Positions 5,800-12,369 of a stretch of DNA of 13,769 nucleotides are shown here, piece by piece. The stretch is taken from contig CALIEE010000161.1 in the NCBI GenBank assembly GCA_938022485.1, forward strand, positions 1-13,769, given 5' to 3'. The DNA comes from an uncultured bacterium (GTDB taxonomy: Bacteria; Bdellovibrionota_C; UBA2361; SZUA-149; CALKYB01). Both the position numbers and the translations under genes were made by a program. The notes under the pieces are model-generated. The model had not been told where the DNA came from. It searched no databases and saw only the letters and a program-made list of their open reading frames with translations. Every line of letters begins with the position of its first letter. Positions within the stretch are counted from its first letter, which is position 1.

Positions 5800-7845
5800 C
5801 TAGTAGTAGTTTTCAAGAAAACCAGAGCCTCGATCTTCTACAAGATGGTCTGGAATGTCTTCGATAAATCGGGATGGCATTCCAGCGTACCAACTATTTC
5901 TGCCGAAAGAGGTGCGGTTGGTGGAACGTGTTAGGTGCAAGACTTTTCTTGCTCTGGTTACCCCAACATAGAATAGACGCCTCTCTTCTTCTAAATCTTC
6001 CTTACATTCTAAAGAGCGAGAATGAGGTAAGAGTCCTTCTTCTAGACCAAGTAAAAATACGACATCGAACTCGAGGCCTTTAGCCAAATGTAGGGTCATT
6101 AAAGAGACTGCTTCATCTACTTCGTTTTTATCTTTCTCGATGTCCTTATCTAAATCAGAAGCTAAGCTGGTTCGGTCTAGAAATTCTTCCAGTCCGGGTA
6201 GTTTCCCTTCCTCATCTTCGTTTCTGGCTACAAAGTCTGCTGCAACTCGCATCAACTCCGTTATATTCTCTATTCGACTTTCAGCCTCTGGCGTATTTTC
6301 GCTTTTAAGTTTTGACAAATACTTACTGTCTTCAGCTATTGAGCGAATTAGTTCAGCAATTGCATTATAGTTTTCTTCAGACAGAGAATCTTGGCTAGCG
6401 AGCTTTTTGCGAGCTGATTCAGACTTTTGTTTAAGAGAGATAATGAGATCGTAAAATGTCTTCAACTTTTTTAAGACTGCGCCACTTAAGCTACTGCTTT
6501 GACCATCGACTATTCTTTCCATTGCTTCAAAACAAGAGAGTTTCTCTTGATTTGCAAATGCAATCAGTTTTCCTACCGTGGTGTTACCGATTCCTCTAGC
6601 TGGAGTGTTTATGACTCTTAGAAAGGCTTCATTGTCTTGTTGGTTAAGCAGTAGTCTGTAGTAGGCAGTGATGTCTTTGATTTCTTTCCTTTCGTAGAAT
6701 TTATGAGAGCCAAAAATATTGTAGGCAATGCCAGCATCAAACAAGACCTCTTCAATTGCTCTAGACTGAGCATTAGTTCTGTAAAATATAGCCATGTCTC
6801 CAGGGGAGACTCCGTTTGATAGAAAGCTTGAAATTTCTCTGATTACAAACTCAGCTTCTTCTTGATCATCGTAAGATTTTATACAGCTTATTTTAGAGCC
6901 ATCTGGGTTTCCAGTAACCATCATTTTTTCTTGGCGTGCTTTGTTAGGCGCAATGATTGAATTGGCAACTTTAAGAATGTTTTGGGTAGAGCGGTAGTTA
7001 GTATCTAGAGTGACAGTCACAGCATCTTTGTAGTCTTCAGAGAAGCTCAAGATATTTTTTATAGTTGCCCCACGAAAGGCATAAATAGATTGATCGTCAT
7101 CACCAACTACGCAGAGATTTTTATGTTCTGCCGCAAGAAGATTGATTAGTTGGTATTGAACTTCGTTGGTATCTTGATATTCATCGACTAGGATGTATTT
7201 AAATTGCTGACGAAATTTATCTCTCACAGTGCTATCAATTTTCATGAGAGATAGCGTGTTGCAAAGTAAGTCACCAAAATCCATAGCGTTACAGGATTGT
7301 AGTTCGTCTTGATAAGCTTGATATAAATCGGCAACTAATTCGATCATATTGTCTGGTAAGAGGGCGCTATGACGCAGATCTTCAGCGTCCATGAAGCTAT
7401 TCTTAGACTTATCAATTGTAGAAAGAACAGTTTTTGGTTCAATAATTCGAGGGTCTATTCCGATCTGTTTATAGACTCGCTTCATTACAGCTTTACTGTC
7501 CGAGCTGTCGTAAATTGCAAACTGAGAGCTATATCCTAGGTCGGTAGCATGACTACGTAAGATTCTTACACAGGCCGAGTGAAAGGTTGCAATCCACATG
7601 CCATTGATATTTCTACCCAGCAGTGTAGCTACTCTGTTTCTCATCTCAGCTGCAGCTTTGTTGGTAAAAGTTACAGCAAGTATATTGGCAGGATGAACCC
7701 CGTGGTTTTGAATAAGGTTTGCAATTCTTCTAGTGAGTACTCGAGTTTTTCCACTTCCGGCGCCGGCAAATACCAATAGAGGACCTTCAGTATGTTCAAC
7801 TGCTTTTTTCTGAGCTGGATTTAAATCTGAAAATATGTCTTTCAT
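5800..7845 (-). CDS. UvrD/PcrA/Rep-family superfamily 1 DNA helicase
   Basis: A 681-residue ATP-dependent 3'-5' DNA helicase of superfamily 1A. All motifs are present in order: Q motif LNPAQKKAV (8-16), Walker A GAGSGKT (28-34), Ia TFTNKAAAEM, II DEYQDTN (221-227), III GDDDQSIYAFRGA (248-260), IV NYRST (283-287), V LHLAKGLEF (585-593) and VI VGVTRAR (627-633). The length is closer to E. coli Rep (about 670) than to UvrD or PcrA (about 720), and the C-terminal extension of PcrA is missing. Sequence alone does not settle between repair (UvrD/PcrA) and replication-restart (Rep) roles, so no symbol is given. The gene stands alone on the minus strand. Its upstream region is insulated by the terminator at 8120-8147, so it should have its own promoter in 7846-8119. 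The start codon has no good Shine-Dalgarno sequence. Its stop is 28 bases from the convergent Kazal gene. Confidence 0.93.
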   Translation of the reverse strand: MKDIFSDLNPAQKKAVEHTEGPLLVFAGAGSGKTRVLTRRIANLIQNHGVHPANILAVTFTNKAAAEMRNRVATLLGRNINGMWIATFHSACVRILRSHATDLGYSSQFAIYDSSDSKAVMKRVYKQIGIDPRIIEPKTVLSTIDKSKNSFMDAEDLRHSALLPDNMIELVADLYQAYQDELQSCNAMDFGDLLCNTLSLMKIDSTVRDKFRQQFKYILVDEYQDTNEVQYQLINLLAAEHKNLCVVGDDDQSIYAFRGATIKNILSFSEDYKDAVTVTLDTNYRSTQNILKVANSIIAPNKARQEKMMVTGNPDGSKISCIKSYDDQEEAEFVIREISSFLSNGVSPGDMAIFYRTNAQSRAIEEVLFDAGIAYNIFGSHKFYERKEIKDITAYYRLLLNQQDNEAFLRVINTPARGIGNTTVGKLIAFANQEKLSCFEAMERIVDGQSSSLSGAVLKKLKTFYDLIISLKQKSESARKKLASQDSLSEENYNAIAELIRSIAEDSKYLSKLKSENTPEAESRIENITELMRVAADFVARNEDEEGKLPGLEEFLDRTSLASDLDKDIEKDKNEVDEAVSLMTLHLAKGLEFDVVFLLGLEEGLLPHSRSLECKEDLEEERRLFYVGVTRARKVLHLTRSTNRTSFGRNSWYAGMPSRFIEDIPDHLVEDRGSGFLENYY

Positions 7846-8119
7846 GTTAGGCTTTACCGCTGTGCATAAACTTTATTTTATTGTTCTTGGCTTGTTTTAT
7901 CATCTTTAAGTTCAGCGAATGAATAAAGCTAGTGATTAGATTTTTAACATCAACGACTTACAGTATTTTTCTTCTACAATTTTAGAAAATAGCTCCTATA
8001 TGAGCTCTTGTCGAGACGCTCAAAGGCTGACGAACGAGTCGTGTTTTTAACACGTCGCAGTGAGGAAGCCTGCCGAGCAACGAAGAGAATAGCTCATATA
8101 GGATTGATTTAGTTAGTTT
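7846..8119. other. Helicase upstream region; mostly unassigned
   Basis: This gap lies upstream of the minus-strand helicase gene. Bases 7846-7990 are A/T-rich and should contain the helicase promoter, but I cannot pick convincing -35/-10 hexamers or a LexA-type box. Bases 7991-8103 hold the inverted-repeat element described separately. A 79-codon minus-strand frame here runs through the terminator and has no coding character, so I do not call it. Confidence 0.4.
7994..8103. repeat. Long inverted-repeat element (13-bp arms, structured core)
   Basis: tcctatatgagct (7994-8006) and agctcatatagga (8091-8103) are perfect 13-bp complementary arms enclosing 84 bases. The core can fold further: gctc/gagc and aggct/agcct in its outer part, and cgtgtt/aacacg with a 3-base loop at the centre (around 8039-8053). 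The core looks richer in G/C than its flanks. It could be a non-autonomous repeat unit, a structured RNA, or a protein-binding site ahead of the helicase gene. It does not have transposon-style target duplications that I can see, nor the conserved ends of integron attC sites. Confidence 0.6.
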
Positions 8120-8147
8120 AAAAAAAGGCTCCCATAAAGGGAGCCTT
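8120..8147 (-). terminator. Rho-independent terminator (minus strand)
   Basis: A perfect 9-bp stem, aaggctccc/gggagcctt (8125-8133/8139-8147), with a 5-base loop is followed, reading on the minus strand, by a run of T (complement of the A-tract at 8120-8126). It would end a minus-strand transcript coming from the 8322-8699 gene, or from an unannotated RNA in 8148-8321, before the helicase gene. Confidence 0.88.
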
Positions 8148-8321
8148 CGAGGGCTAGTCCAAAGACTAGTGTTTGGGGATTTAGGGTACAGCTTGTTTGT
8201 TCGAGGGTTTGATTGAAACATTCTATAGTATCGCTAGATTACAGAGATGTTTACGACTTTAGTAACTTCCTTGAATTTCAGTTTAACGATCCTTCTGAGC
8301 AGCTTATTTTAGCAGGGCAGT
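8148..8321. other. Gap between small membrane-protein gene and terminator
   Basis: These 174 bases separate the minus-strand stop codon at 8322 from the terminator. A 6-bp hairpin ctagtc/gactag with a 4-base loop lies at 8154-8169, just upstream of the terminator in the minus-strand sense. No credible reading frame is seen. It is either a long 3' untranslated region or contains a small RNA ending at the terminator. Confidence 0.35.
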
Positions 8322-8699
8322 TTAGATAGCTATTTGATTAAGTAGTGATTTTTTTGGTGTGGAGATCAAAGAGCCAGCACTAGCCACCTGACTTAAATTG
8401 TCCCACAAACTGAGATTGTTCTTTTGGTTAGAATTTTTCTTATCAAGGCGCTTAGCTTCTCGCCTCACACAGCTCCAGTAGCCTAGACCTGCTGAAAGAC
8501 CTATAGCTCCTATATTTTTATGTAGAGCAGCTCGTTGCCCTTGACCAGATTTGGAAGGACCAGATTTGGAAGTTGAGCTTTTATTGGCTGATTGCCAGAG
8601 GTCCTCTAAAGCTAGCTTTCCGACATAGACAATCGTTAGCACAATGGCTGCTAATTCAAGGATCGCCTGTGGTTCAATAAGTGCGGCTGAGTAGTTCAT
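8322..8699 (-). CDS. Small single-pass membrane protein of unknown function
   Basis: I do not recognise this 125-residue protein. One membrane helix is likely at about residues 13-32 (ILELAAIVLTIVYVGKLAL). It is followed by a Ser/Lys/Gly-rich linker (37-53) containing the duplicated SKSG, a short glycine-rich hydrophobic patch (IGAIGLSAGLGYW, 63-75), a basic stretch (VRREAKRLDKK) and a polar C-terminal tail. It is credible as a gene because the ATG has a strong ribosome binding site (GGAGGA) about eight bases upstream and because a terminator follows on the same strand. The topology cannot be firmly assigned; the positive residues after the helix favour a cytoplasmic C-terminus. It is divergent from rlmE, with a perfect inverted repeat midway between the two starts. 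Confidence 0.68.
   Translation of the reverse strand: MNYSAALIEPQAILELAAIVLTIVYVGKLALEDLWQSANKSSTSKSGPSKSGQGQRAALHKNIGAIGLSAGLGYWSCVRREAKRLDKKNSNQKNNLSLWDNLSQVASAGSLISTPKKSLLNQIAI
8543..8572 (-). repeat. Perfect 15-base tandem duplication
   Basis: gaccagatttggaag occurs twice with no gap (8543-8557, 8558-8572). It lies within the linker-coding part of the small membrane-protein gene and adds five codons in frame, giving the repeated SKSG sequence. Being perfect, it is probably a recent slippage event and may vary between strains. Confidence 0.85.
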
Positions 8700-8707
8700 A
8701 TTTCTAT

Positions 8708-8713
8708 TCCTCC
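8708..8713 (-). promoter_or_regulatory. Strong ribosome binding site for the 8322-8699 gene
   Basis: On the minus strand GGAGGA precedes the ATG (8699) by eight bases. It is one of the clearest Shine-Dalgarno sequences in the window and is the main reason for accepting this start and this gene. Confidence 0.85.
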
Positions 8714-8778
8714 ATGCTATTTATGCTGAATTCTGTAACAAAGCTTAGACACTCTCTTTCTTTGCAGAACCAAGTTTA

Positions 8779-8824
8779 AAAACTTTTATCGAAAAATCAT
8801 GCAAATCGTTTCGATAAAAGTTTT
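8779..8824. repeat. Perfect 16-bp inverted repeat centred between divergent genes
   Basis: aaaacttttatcgaaa (8779-8794) and tttcgataaaagtttt (8809-8824) are perfect reverse complements with a 14-base spacer. The centre (8801.5) is almost exactly midway between the start codons at 8699 and 8907. Neither arm is followed by a T-run and no gene end is near, so it is not a terminator. A regulator's operator, a cruciform or a leader hairpin are the options. Confidence 0.8.
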
Positions 8825-8906
8825 ATAGAAAAATAATAGAAACTAATCAACAGGAAAGTTGAGATTTTAGTGGAAAAATAGATAAACTATTGAAATAACT
8901 ATTATT

Positions 8907-9518
8907 ATGGGAAAGGCTTATCAAAGGAAGGACGGCTTTTATAGAAAAGCCAAAGAAGAGGGTTATAGATCTCGAGCTAGTTATAAGCTGCTTGAGTTAG
9001 ACCAAAGAGCCCGTTTGCTTAAAAAAGGACAAAGGGTTGTGGACCTAGGTTGTTTTCCAGGCGGCTGGTTACAGGTCGCTTCTGACCTCACAGGGCCTTC
9101 TGGGAAAGTGGTTGGTATAGACCTCAAGGACGTTGAACCTCTGAATAAAGAAGGGGTCTTTATTCATAAGGGTGATATTTCCTCTATCGAGAATCAAACT
9201 CAGGTTCTATCGTCCCTAGGAGGCAAAGCGGATTTGTTGTTGTCAGACATGAGTGCGCCACTGACCGGAGTTTCTTTTAGAGATGCTTGCCGCTCGGCTG
9301 AACTTGCCGAGTTGGTTCTGGAACTTTCAGGTTCGCTACTCAAAAATGGAGGGGCTGTTGTTGCCAAGGTGTTCCCTAGTGCTGAAGCCGATCAGGTTTT
9401 TCAAAATTACCGTGGCAGTTTTAGCAGCTTTAAAAGGTTCAAGTTGAAATCCACTCGTGGCTCTTCAAGTGAACTTTATTTTGTGGGTCAGGGATTTAAG
9501 GGCCTACAAAACAACTAA
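8907..9518 (+). CDS. rlmE: RlmE, 23S rRNA 2'-O-ribose methyltransferase
   Basis: A 203-residue SAM-dependent methyltransferase of the RrmJ/FtsJ family, close to the 209 residues of E. coli RlmE. The E. coli enzyme methylates U2552 in the A-loop of 23S rRNA during late 50S assembly. The SAM-binding motif is VVDLGCFPGGWLQVA (44-58), with the acidic strand GIDLKDV (70-76). The catalytic KDKE set is complete: Lys27 (SYKLLE), Asp114 (LLSDMSAP), Lys154 (VVAKVF) and Glu189 (SSSELYFVG). The ATG at 8907 lacks a good Shine-Dalgarno sequence; the upstream bases are A/T-rich. It is the first gene of a tight run: mlaE begins 15 bases after its stop in the same frame, which suggests cotranscription of an rRNA modifier with lipid transport genes. 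Confidence 0.95.
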   Translation: MGKAYQRKDGFYRKAKEEGYRSRASYKLLELDQRARLLKKGQRVVDLGCFPGGWLQVASDLTGPSGKVVGIDLKDVEPLNKEGVFIHKGDISSIENQTQVLSSLGGKADLLLSDMSAPLTGVSFRDACRSAELAELVLELSGSLLKNGGAVVAKVFPSAEADQVFQNYRGSFSSFKRFKLKSTRGSSSELYFVGQGFKGLQNN

Positions 9519-9533
9519 CAGGAAATAACGGGT

Positions 9534-10328
9534 TTGCTACAAAAAATACTGAAAGTTCCAATACAACTTGGTGAAACTATTATCGATAACCTTCGAGGTT
9601 TCGGCGCTGCCTGGCTTTTTCTTTTTCAGATCGTTTGGCGGGCTTTTCTACCTCCTTGGCATTTTTCTCTTCTTTTTAAACAAATTTACCAAATTGGTGT
9701 TGGCTCGATTGCAGTAGTGACTTTGGTTGGAGGATTCACTGGAGCTGTTTTGGCAGTACAGGGAGAGCATACTCTTTCAAAGTTTGGTGCAACAGCTTTT
9801 ACCAGCCCGATGATTGCCTTGGGTTTGCTTCGAGAACTAGGGCCTGTCCTCACGGCCTTAATGGTTAATGGTCGAGCCGGTTCGGCAATGACTGCTGAGC
9901 TGGGAATTATGAAGATAACAGAACAGGTTGATGCCCTTCGCTCAATGGCTGTTGACCCAATTCAGCATTTGATGGTGCCTAGGCTGCTTGCTGGAATAAT
10001 TTGTCTGCCGATTCTCTCACTATTCTTTAATGTTATGGGAATATTCGGTGGGTATTTGGTGGGAGTTGGAACTCTTGACTTGGCTTCGGGAACTTTTATT
10101 TCCCAAATGACCTCTGCGGTCGCTCCTGTTGACGTCTATTCTGGTATTGTTAAGGCCCTAGTTTTTGGTCTCTGCTTTGCCTGGATCTCTTGTTACAAAG
10201 GCTGGACTTGTGGTTTTGGAGCGGTTGGTGTGAATGCAGCAACTACCAGCGCAGTGGTAACTTCTTCGGTAACTATTTTAGTTGTAGATTATTTTCTTAC
10301 TTCTATTCTCACTCAGGTGCTCTTTTAG
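9534..10328 (+). CDS. mlaE: MlaE, permease of the Mla phospholipid transporter
   Basis: A 264-residue inner-membrane permease, matching the ~260 residues of E. coli MlaE. An amphipathic N-terminal region (1-45) precedes several membrane segments. The conserved family stretch is present: ALGLLRELGPVLTALMVNGRAGSAMTAELG and then MKITEQVDALRSMAVDP (about 96-143), followed by helices containing LLAGIICLPILSLFFNVMG and GGYLVG. It forms the membrane core of the MlaFEDB-type complex that moves phospholipids between inner and outer membranes. The start is TTG at 9534; it is the only plausible start, since the frame opens right after the rlmE stop and no upstream ATG/GTG exists. AGGA (9520-9523) lies ten bases upstream, slightly long. 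mlaF follows after 17 bases. Confidence 0.94.
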   Translation: MLQKILKVPIQLGETIIDNLRGFGAAWLFLFQIVWRAFLPPWHFSLLFKQIYQIGVGSIAVVTLVGGFTGAVLAVQGEHTLSKFGATAFTSPMIALGLLRELGPVLTALMVNGRAGSAMTAELGIMKITEQVDALRSMAVDPIQHLMVPRLLAGIICLPILSLFFNVMGIFGGYLVGVGTLDLASGTFISQMTSAVAPVDVYSGIVKALVFGLCFAWISCYKGWTCGFGAVGVNAATTSAVVTSSVTILVVDYFLTSILTQVLF

Positions 10329-10345
10329 TATCCGGAAATTTTCCA

Positions 10346-11095
10346 ATGATCCGAATTGAAAACTTGCATAAAAGTTTTGGAAGTCAGCAGGTGTTGCGGG
10401 GCGTTAACCTTGAAATAGCTTCAGGAGAAACAATTGCTATTGTTGGTCCAAGTGGTACCGGAAAAAGTGTATTGTTGAAAATTATTTCTGGCTTACTGGA
10501 AGCAGATAGCGGGGAAATCTGGATAGGTGATAAGTCTGTCACTGCGGCAGGGTCTCCAAGAGCAAGGCAGAAGATATGTCAGAACATGGGAATACTATTC
10601 CAATCTGCGGCTTTGTTTGATTCGATGACCCTTTACGATAACGTGGCCTTTCCCCTGCGTTATAATAGCTCTTTAGCTAAGGATGAGATTCACGAAAGAG
10701 TAGTAAAGAGAATTGATGACGTGGGCATGACAGGTAAACAATTTTCGTTACCAGGGGAAGTTTCTATTGGGATGAGGAAAAGAATTGGTATTGCCAGAGC
10801 CTTAGTTACTGAGCCCGAGATCATTCTCTTTGATGAACCAAACACCGGGCTCGACCCTTACATGGGTCAAGAAATCTACGAGTTAATTGCTGATATGCAA
10901 ACCAGAGCAGGGTTTACCGGAATAGTTATCTCTCACGAGATACCTGAAGTCTTTCAGGTCAGTAACAGAGTTGCTATGCTTTACGGAGGAGTAGTGAGAG
11001 AGCTAGGGTCGGTTGCCGAGTTTACTGGCTCCACTGATGAGGTTGTTCGTCAATTTATTGAGGGTCGAGTTGACGGGCCTATCAAGCTTCATTAG
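10346..11095 (+). CDS. mlaF: MlaF, ATPase of the Mla phospholipid transporter
   Basis: A 249-residue ABC ATPase that powers MlaE. Walker A is GPSGTGKS (34-41), the Q-loop is LFQSAALFDSMTLYDNV (Gln86), Walker B is IILFDEP (159-165), the D-loop is GLDP (168-171), and the switch His is His197 (ISHEI). The signature is unusual: VSIGM (139-143) followed by RKRIGIARA, where the family normally has LSGGM. Ile thus replaces a normally invariant Gly. The rest of the sequence argues for a functional protein, so reduced or altered ATPase activity is a question, not a conclusion. The frame is open further upstream, inside mlaE, but ATG 10346 fits the family N-terminus (MIRIENLHKSFG). The Shine-Dalgarno sequence is weak (ggaa at 10334-10337). 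Confidence 0.93.
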   Translation: MIRIENLHKSFGSQQVLRGVNLEIASGETIAIVGPSGTGKSVLLKIISGLLEADSGEIWIGDKSVTAAGSPRARQKICQNMGILFQSAALFDSMTLYDNVAFPLRYNSSLAKDEIHERVVKRIDDVGMTGKQFSLPGEVSIGMRKRIGIARALVTEPEIILFDEPNTGLDPYMGQEIYELIADMQTRAGFTGIVISHEIPEVFQVSNRVAMLYGGVVRELGSVAEFTGSTDEVVRQFIEGRVDGPIKLH

Positions 11096-11145
11096 CAGTG
11101 CTGAGAATAATATTAAGTAGATACTTTTAGCCTAAGGGGCAAAGA

Positions 11146-11640
11146 ATGACTGAAGATAGCTCTAAAACGGATCAAGATGTTTCCTTTAAACCACCCCGCA
11201 AGAGTTTTGGCTTAGAGATGATAGTAGGTATTTTCGGTCTGCTTGGACTGCTGGCTTTTGGATATCTGGCAATCAATATCGGAGGTTTAAAGCTCTTGCA
11301 GGGAAACCAGTATCAAGTTCTGGCGGAGTTCGACAATATTTCTGGTTTGACAGTTGGAGCCCCAGTGGAGATTGCTGGGGTGCCAATTGGAGAAGTTAGC
11401 TCTATAGAGCTTAGTGATACAACTGCTGTTGTTGTTATGGATATTGATATTGATCACCAACTTCGAGACGACGATATTGCCTCTATCAGAACTAAGGGAA
11501 TAATTGGTGATAAGTATCTTAGAATAAGCCCAGGTTCTTCAGATGAGAAGATCGAAAACCGAGGCCATATTTTTGACACTGAATCTGTTGTCGATATGGA
11601 AGATATCATCGGCAAAGTGATTCATAGCCTAGATTCGTAG
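11146..11640 (+). CDS. mlaD: MlaD, MCE-domain substrate-binding subunit
   Basis: A 164-residue protein, slightly shorter than E. coli MlaD (183). A polar N-terminus (1-22) precedes one membrane helix (about 24-46, MIVGIFGLLGLLAFGYLAI). Then comes a single MCE domain (about 55-130) with the family signature YQVLAEFDNISGLTVGAPVEIAG (56-78) and GVPIGEVSSIEL, plus KGIIGDKYLRISPG (117-130). In the known complex six MlaD copies form a periplasmic ring on the MlaE dimer through which lipids pass. The start has a good Shine-Dalgarno sequence, AAGGGG (11134-11139), six bases before the ATG. It lies 50 bases after mlaF. The C-terminal tail after the MCE domain (131-164) is acidic and short. Confidence 0.94.
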   Translation: MTEDSSKTDQDVSFKPPRKSFGLEMIVGIFGLLGLLAFGYLAINIGGLKLLQGNQYQVLAEFDNISGLTVGAPVEIAGVPIGEVSSIELSDTTAVVVMDIDIDHQLRDDDIASIRTKGIIGDKYLRISPGSSDEKIENRGHIFDTESVVDMEDIIGKVIHSLDS

Positions 11641-11724
11641 AGTAAATTTTATTTACTTTCATTCGTCACTGTATATGGTTGAGGCTTTTTCAGTATTTAG
11701 AGAGGTCTAAGAGGAGAGAAATCG

Positions 11725-12321
11725 ATGAAAGCGATAGTTAAAAATTTTCTAATATTTGCCCTAGTTTTAATAACACCAAGTGCCACAGTTCAGGCTCTAG
11801 ATACCTCAGGTCCTAAGGCCTCTGTTGAATCTACTATTGAAAAAGCCAGATCGATGGTTAATCAACCTGGAGTTGATATCAGTAGCTCAGCCTTTAGAGG
11901 AGAATTCGAGAAAGTTATCTTCGAAATATTCGACTTTAACGAGATGTCTCGACGAAGCTTAGGGAAAAATTGGAAGACAGCTTCTTCTGAAGAGAAAAGT
12001 CAGTTTGTGGACCTTTTTAGCCAGCTTTTATCCAAAACTTATATGAACCGGGTTATTAATGGTTTTCCTAACAGCACAATAGAATATGGTGAAGAAAAAG
12101 TATCATCTAAGAAAGCGTCCTTGAAGACCAAAGTCGTTTCAGATGGAGAAAATATAAACGTTAACTACCGGCTAAAAAAAGGCAGTGAGTCTTGGAGAGT
12201 TTACGATATTGTTATTGAGAATGTTAGTCTTGTCTCAAACTATCGAAGTGAGTTTGCTGGTATAATAAGAAAAGACAATATGGCAGGTCTTATCACGATG
12301 CTAGAGAATAAACTGAAGTAG
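11725..12321 (+). CDS. mlaC: MlaC, periplasmic phospholipid-shuttle protein
   Basis: A 198-residue exported protein with a signal peptide at 1-24 (ends VQA). The mature part matches the MlaC/Ttg2D family: a helical N-terminal region, FEIFDFNEMSRRSLGKNWKTASSEEKSQFVDLFSQLLSKTYMNRV (71-115), then beta strands ending SWRVYDIVIENVSLVSNYRSEF and a final helix. It carries phospholipid across the periplasm between the outer-membrane MlaA complex and MlaFED. GAGGAGA (11711-11717) gives a strong ribosome binding site seven bases before the ATG. The 84-base gap after mlaD holds a short A/T-only hairpin, agtaaat/atttact (11641-11647/11651-11657), directly after the mlaD stop. It could modulate relative expression but is too weak to call a terminator. 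Confidence 0.92.
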   Translation: MKAIVKNFLIFALVLITPSATVQALDTSGPKASVESTIEKARSMVNQPGVDISSSAFRGEFEKVIFEIFDFNEMSRRSLGKNWKTASSEEKSQFVDLFSQLLSKTYMNRVINGFPNSTIEYGEEKVSSKKASLKTKVVSDGENINVNYRLKKGSESWRVYDIVIENVSLVSNYRSEFAGIIRKDNMAGLITMLENKLK

Positions 12322-12369
12322 TCTGCAAGCAATTAAGGCGGCTCTTCTTGAAGTTTTTGGTGATTTCCA

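Noticed and set aside
5796..5829. Hairpin (ggctct/agagcc with inner gttttc/gaaaac) between the convergent Kazal and helicase genes as a bidirectional terminator.
   Set aside because: It overlaps the last helicase codons and has no T-run on either side. It may still have some effect, but the evidence is too weak to call it.
7846..7990. LexA/SOS box ahead of the UvrD-like helicase.
   Set aside because: A CTGT is present on the minus strand near 7958-7963, but no matching ACAG half-site lies at the required distance.
7994..8103. Integron attC site or IS remnant.
   Set aside because: The arms do not carry the attC core sequences, and no integrase, transposase fragment or target duplication is visible.
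7982..8221. A 79-codon minus-strand open frame.
   Set aside because: It runs straight through the intrinsic terminator at 8120-8147 and the inverted-repeat element, has no ribosome binding site and no recognisable protein character.
8825..8906. rlmE promoter with -35 ttgaga (8859-8864).
   Set aside because: No -10 hexamer of reasonable match lies 16-18 bases downstream, so a specific promoter call would be a guess.
10190..10345. Upstream in-frame extension of mlaF overlapping mlaE.
   Set aside because: The extra residues do not resemble an ABC ATPase, and ATG 10346 starts exactly at the family N-terminus.
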